In this document: piece after piece, positions 61,445-64,000 of the stretch | Numbering within the stretch: the stretch's first letter is position 1 | Layout of the letters: each line of letters opens with the position of its first letter | NCBI GenBank assembly: GCA_018830105.1 | Contig: JAHJTC010000014.1 | Span: 43,716 to 107,715 of the forward strand | Source: Bacteroidota bacterium | Lineage (GTDB): Bacteria; Bacteroidota; Bacteroidia; Bacteroidales; F082 | Length of the DNA: 64,000 nucleotides | Reading direction: 5' to 3' | Program-made: the position numbers and the translations under genes | The notes under the pieces: generated by a model | What the model saw: only the letters and a program-made list of their open reading frames with translations | Told to the model about the DNA's origin: nothing | Databases searched by the model: none

Positions 61445-62086
61445 TTAAATAACCATCACCAAAAAACAAAAAAAATGGCAGACGCTGCCGCCTATTACAA
61501 AAAGATGAAAAATAAAATGGCTGAATCTTTTGTTTTTTCGCAGATAAAATAAGGCTCCGATGGTATATAAAACTCCTCCGGAGATTAGAAACCACAGCGC
61601 ATCCGTTGGTGTAGCCCTAACCAGAGGCACGATGGCTATCACAATCAGCCAGCCCATTGCCACATATAACCAGGCCGAGATTTTGCGGTATTTCTGGTTA
61701 TAAAACCAAATTTTAAAGACCATTCCACCAATGGCCAACGCCCAGATTATTCCAAAAAGAAGCCAGCCAATCAGCCCGTTTAGGCTTACCAAAGCGATGG
61801 GAGTATAGGTTCCTGCGATTAATATATAAATAGCCGCATGATCAAATTTATTCAGGTAGTATTTTGTCCTTTTACTGCTACTGGCATGAAATAATGTTGA
61901 TGCCAGGTATAATAATAGCATACTCGTACCAAAAATACTGTAACTCACGATGTGCCATGCTGTTCCGTTGAGCGAGGCAAATACAATGAGTAAAGCCAGC
62001 ACGGCAATGGAAATGGGTATGCCAACTGCATGCGATATGGTGTTAAAAATTTCTTCAGTTTTCTTCTGTTTAGGCGTGAACCCCAT
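61445..62086 (-). CDS. Hemolysin III family (YqfA/PAQR-type) membrane protein
   Basis: A 213-residue protein with seven predicted helices. Family motifs are EIFNTISHAVGIPISIAVL near the N-terminus, LASTLFHASSSKRTKYYLNK, FDHAAIYILIAGTYTPIALV in the second helix and HFIFHLFVIGGSVCHFF in the last. These His, Asp and Ser residues form the metal site of the PAQR/HlyIII fold, which is hydrolase-like. Its substrate in bacteria is not known. No operon partner is obvious. Confidence 0.93.
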   Translation of the reverse strand: MGFTPKQKKTEEIFNTISHAVGIPISIAVLALLIVFASLNGTAWHIVSYSIFGTSMLLLYLASTLFHASSSKRTKYYLNKFDHAAIYILIAGTYTPIALVSLNGLIGWLLFGIIWALAIGGMVFKIWFYNQKYRKISAWLYVAMGWLIVIAIVPLVRATPTDALWFLISGGVLYTIGALFYLRKNKRFSHFIFHLFVIGGSVCHFFCFLVMVI

Positions 62087-62281
62087 AATTTATTACTTTC
62101 TTTATAAACGAATATCTGATTTACTTAGTATGAAGTTTTAGCGTTTTGATCGACAGTAGCTATGTGCAGAATTCTTTTTTTATTGGAGAAAAAATTGCTG
62201 CGACTTAACCGACATAGTAGTATTAACACGAAACAAGCTTAAAATATTGACAATGTGAGCTTAAAGTATTATAGCACTAAA
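62087..62281. other. AT-rich interval between the hemolysin III and glutaminase genes
   Basis: No gene. Two near-identical 13-mers, AGCTTAAAATATT and AGCTTAAAGTATT (about 62235-62270), lie near the stop of glutaminase. Their role is unclear. Confidence 0.35.
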
Positions 62282-63196
62282 TTAAAATATGGATTGACCA
62301 CTATAAGTTGTAAAACGCTCCAGAGCTTCTATCCCGGCTATAGAATTTCCCATAGCATTTAGTGGAGGCGACCAAATGGCGATGCTGAGTTGTTTTGGAA
62401 TTACAGCAACAATACCTCCTCCTACGCCACTTTTTGCCGGCAGGCCAACCCGAAAAGCAAAGTCTCCGGATTCATTATACAATCCGCTGGTTAGCATCAG
62501 GGCTTTGAGCCTTTTGGCACGACTGGGATTGAGCACTTCCTGCTGATCGAAGGGGTTAGTCCCTTCATTGGCAAGAAACAAAAATGAACTTGCCAGCTGA
62601 TCAGCATTCATGGCTAAAGCGCATTGGTGAAAATAGAGGTCAAGTACCTCATCAACAGGGTTTATGATGTTTCCAAAACCCTTCATGAAATGTGCCAGCG
62701 CATAATTGCGGTGTCCTGTTGTTTTTTCAGATAGCGCTACCTGTTTATCGAATGTAATCGCCTGATCACCAGCCAATGTTCTCACAAAATCGAGTAGTGT
62801 TTGTTTTGGATTTTTGCAAATGGATAAAATAATATCGGCTACAACAATAGCGCCTGCATTGATAAATGGATTTCGCGGGATTCCTTGTTCATGTTCCAGT
62901 TGTATCAGCGAATTGAATGCAGTGCCTGAAGGTTCTCTGCCAATGCGGTCCCAGATGGCTGCTCCAAGATTTTTGTATGCCAGGATGAAAGTAAAAACCT
63001 TTGAAATACTCTGAATTGAAAAGGGCATTTGATGGTCGCCAGTCTGGAATTTTTCTTGCTTTCTTGTAATCAGGCTAATGGCAAAACGACTGGCAGGTAC
63101 TTCGGCCAAAGCGGGAATATATGAAGCCACTTTACCTTGGGCGGCCAGGGGTTTTGTTTCCTGATAAAGCCGTTCGATGAGTTGCTGGTAATCCAT
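62282..63196 (-). CDS. glsA: Glutaminase A
   Basis: A 304-residue serine-dependent beta-lactamase-fold glutaminase. The catalytic SxxK is Ser63-Lys66 in FSIQSISKVFTF. Other conserved parts are AIWDRIGREPSGTAFNS, RNPFINAGAIV, ALAHFMKGFGNI and the C-terminal LPAKSGVGGGIVAVIP. It converts glutamine to glutamate and ammonia in the cytoplasm. Length is normal. Confidence 0.96.
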   Translation of the reverse strand: MDYQQLIERLYQETKPLAAQGKVASYIPALAEVPASRFAISLITRKQEKFQTGDHQMPFSIQSISKVFTFILAYKNLGAAIWDRIGREPSGTAFNSLIQLEHEQGIPRNPFINAGAIVVADIILSICKNPKQTLLDFVRTLAGDQAITFDKQVALSEKTTGHRNYALAHFMKGFGNIINPVDEVLDLYFHQCALAMNADQLASSFLFLANEGTNPFDQQEVLNPSRAKRLKALMLTSGLYNESGDFAFRVGLPAKSGVGGGIVAVIPKQLSIAIWSPPLNAMGNSIAGIEALERFTTYSGQSIF

Positions 63197-63260
63197 AATC
63201 GCGTTTTAGAGAACAAAGTTCTTATAAATAATGGTGCATAAGATTAAAATATGTGCCCAT

Positions 63261-64000
63261 TTACCAACCATTGAAGCTTTTTTTGAGATGGTATGTTTGT
63301 CGGAGTCTGTCGTATAATTGCGTTGCTTCGGCATAATTTAGTGTTTGTTGCCCATCAGATGCTGCTTTTTCGGGGCAGGCATGCACTTCTGCAATAATGC
63401 CATCAGCGCCTGACATCACAGCGGCCAGTGCCATTGGTTCAATATAATTGCGGAGGCCTACACCATGAGATGGATCGACGATAACCGGTAAGTGAGATTT
63501 TTCTTTAAGTATGGGTACCGCATTTAAATCCAACGTATTACGATAGGATGTTTCAAAAGTTCTGATGCCTCTTTCGCAAAGAATTATTTTTTCGTTGCCG
63601 TTTGAGTAAACATATTCAGCAGCCTGAAGCAGTTCATCTATAGTGCCCGAAAATCCGCGTTTTAGCATCACAGCCTTGTCGATTTTTCCCAATGCATCAA
63701 GCAGGTTAAAGTTTTGTGCGTTACGTGTACCAACCTGAAAAACATCGACATAAGGAAGCATTTCTTCAATTTGAGCCACCTGCATCACTTCTGTCACAAC
63801 TTTGATATTGTTGGCTTTGCAATAGGACGAAAATAGTTTAAGGCCTTCAATACCGGCACCCCTAAAAGCATAAGGGGAAGTTCGGGGCTTAAAAACTCCG
63901 CCGCGCATCATGCTGATTTGGTTTGCTTTGAGGTGTTCAATGGTGCTTTTTATCTGACTTTCGTCTTCTATCGAACAGGGGCCTGCAATGATGCTTAATT
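63261..64000 (-). CDS. 3-deoxy-7-phosphoheptulonate synthase (N-terminus off window)
   Basis: The frame runs off the right edge; 245 residues are visible. The first reads IIAGPCSIEDE, a DAHP synthase active-site signature, followed by RGGVFKPRTSPYAFRG, QVGTRNAQNF, MLKRGFSG, LCERGIRTFETSYR and VIVDPSHGVGLR, with EVHACPEKAASDGQQ near the end. These identify the type I-beta (AroF/KDO8P-like) class that makes DAHP from PEP and erythrose-4-phosphate at the start of the shikimate pathway. The ATG at 63911 is internal and is not the start. A fused chorismate mutase cannot be excluded. Confidence 0.93.
   Translation of the reverse strand, partial: LSIIAGPCSIEDESQIKSTIEHLKANQISMMRGGVFKPRTSPYAFRGAGIEGLKLFSSYCKANNIKVVTEVMQVAQIEEMLPYVDVFQVGTRNAQNFNLLDALGKIDKAVMLKRGFSGTIDELLQAAEYVYSNGNEKIILCERGIRTFETSYRNTLDLNAVPILKEKSHLPVIVDPSHGVGLRNYIEPMALAAVMSGADGIIAEVHACPEKAASDGQQTLNYAEATQLYDRLRQTYHLKKSFNGW

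Noticed and set aside
1..64000. tRNA, rRNA, riboswitches or a prophage
   Set aside because: No cloverleaf, rRNA block, phage structural gene or integrase was seen by eye; a covariance-model scan would be needed to exclude small RNAs.

Overview
The window looks like a chromosomal segment of a Bacteroidota bacterium (Bacteroidales-like). The evidence is direct: several secreted proteins end in type IX secretion (T9SS) sorting domains of type A or type B, promoters carry the Bacteroidota -7 box TAnnTTTG, and the lipoproteins, envelope proteins and housekeeping genes fit that phylum. No rRNA, tRNA or CRISPR array was seen.

Region 1 (1-8049) is accessory DNA. A glycoside hydrolase running off the left edge is followed by a decayed Rhs (YD-repeat) polymorphic-toxin array, all reading on the minus strand. 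It holds a truncated Rhs tip with a lipase-like C-terminal toxin and an adjacent lipoprotein, then further Rhs-core fragments, each next to a different small lipoprotein or membrane-anchored protein that looks like an immunity protein. A REP-associated tyrosine transposase (RAYT) flanked by inverted REP palindromes sits inside this array. Repeated segments and palindromes show that it grew and decayed by duplication and deletion.

Region 2 (8050-21839) holds a secreted C26-type amidotransferase-fold hydrolase, a cupin, an outer-membrane beta-barrel protein and Tex, then three large T9SS cargo proteins. Two of these are paralogues that differ in the number of Ig/PKD-like repeat modules. Region 3 (22022-28741) is a plus-strand envelope operon: TlpA-like thioredoxin, NagZ/beta-lactamase fusion, CDF metal exporter, membrane protein and rhomboid protease. 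Region 4 (28767-50867) is mainly housekeeping: AlgH/YqgE, a MurL/MurD2-like pair for the D-glutamate step of peptidoglycan synthesis, TrmH, an S9 peptidase, a TPR protein, Fmt, HU, the NAD(P)HX repair enzyme, ParE, a potassium channel, a T9SS protein, a MazF-type toxin-antitoxin pair, an AspT/YidE-type transporter, a methyltransferase and a membrane-anchored MutS-like ATPase.

Region 5 (51021-60603) is a minus-strand block that reads as uptake and catabolism of a carboxylic acid. Five tightly spaced genes encode thiolase, NAD-type SDR, KAS III-like protein, sodium:solute symporter and acyl-CoA ligase. They are followed by a lipoprotein, a porin-like barrel and a secreted alpha/beta-hydrolase. 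The KAS III-like protein keeps its Cys but lacks the catalytic His and Asn. The right end holds a membrane-anchored protein, a hemolysin III family protein, glutaminase and a DAHP synthase that runs off the edge.

The strongest candidates for new biology are the Rhs/REP orphan-immunity array, the KAS III-like enzyme in its operon, and the MurL/MurD2 pair.
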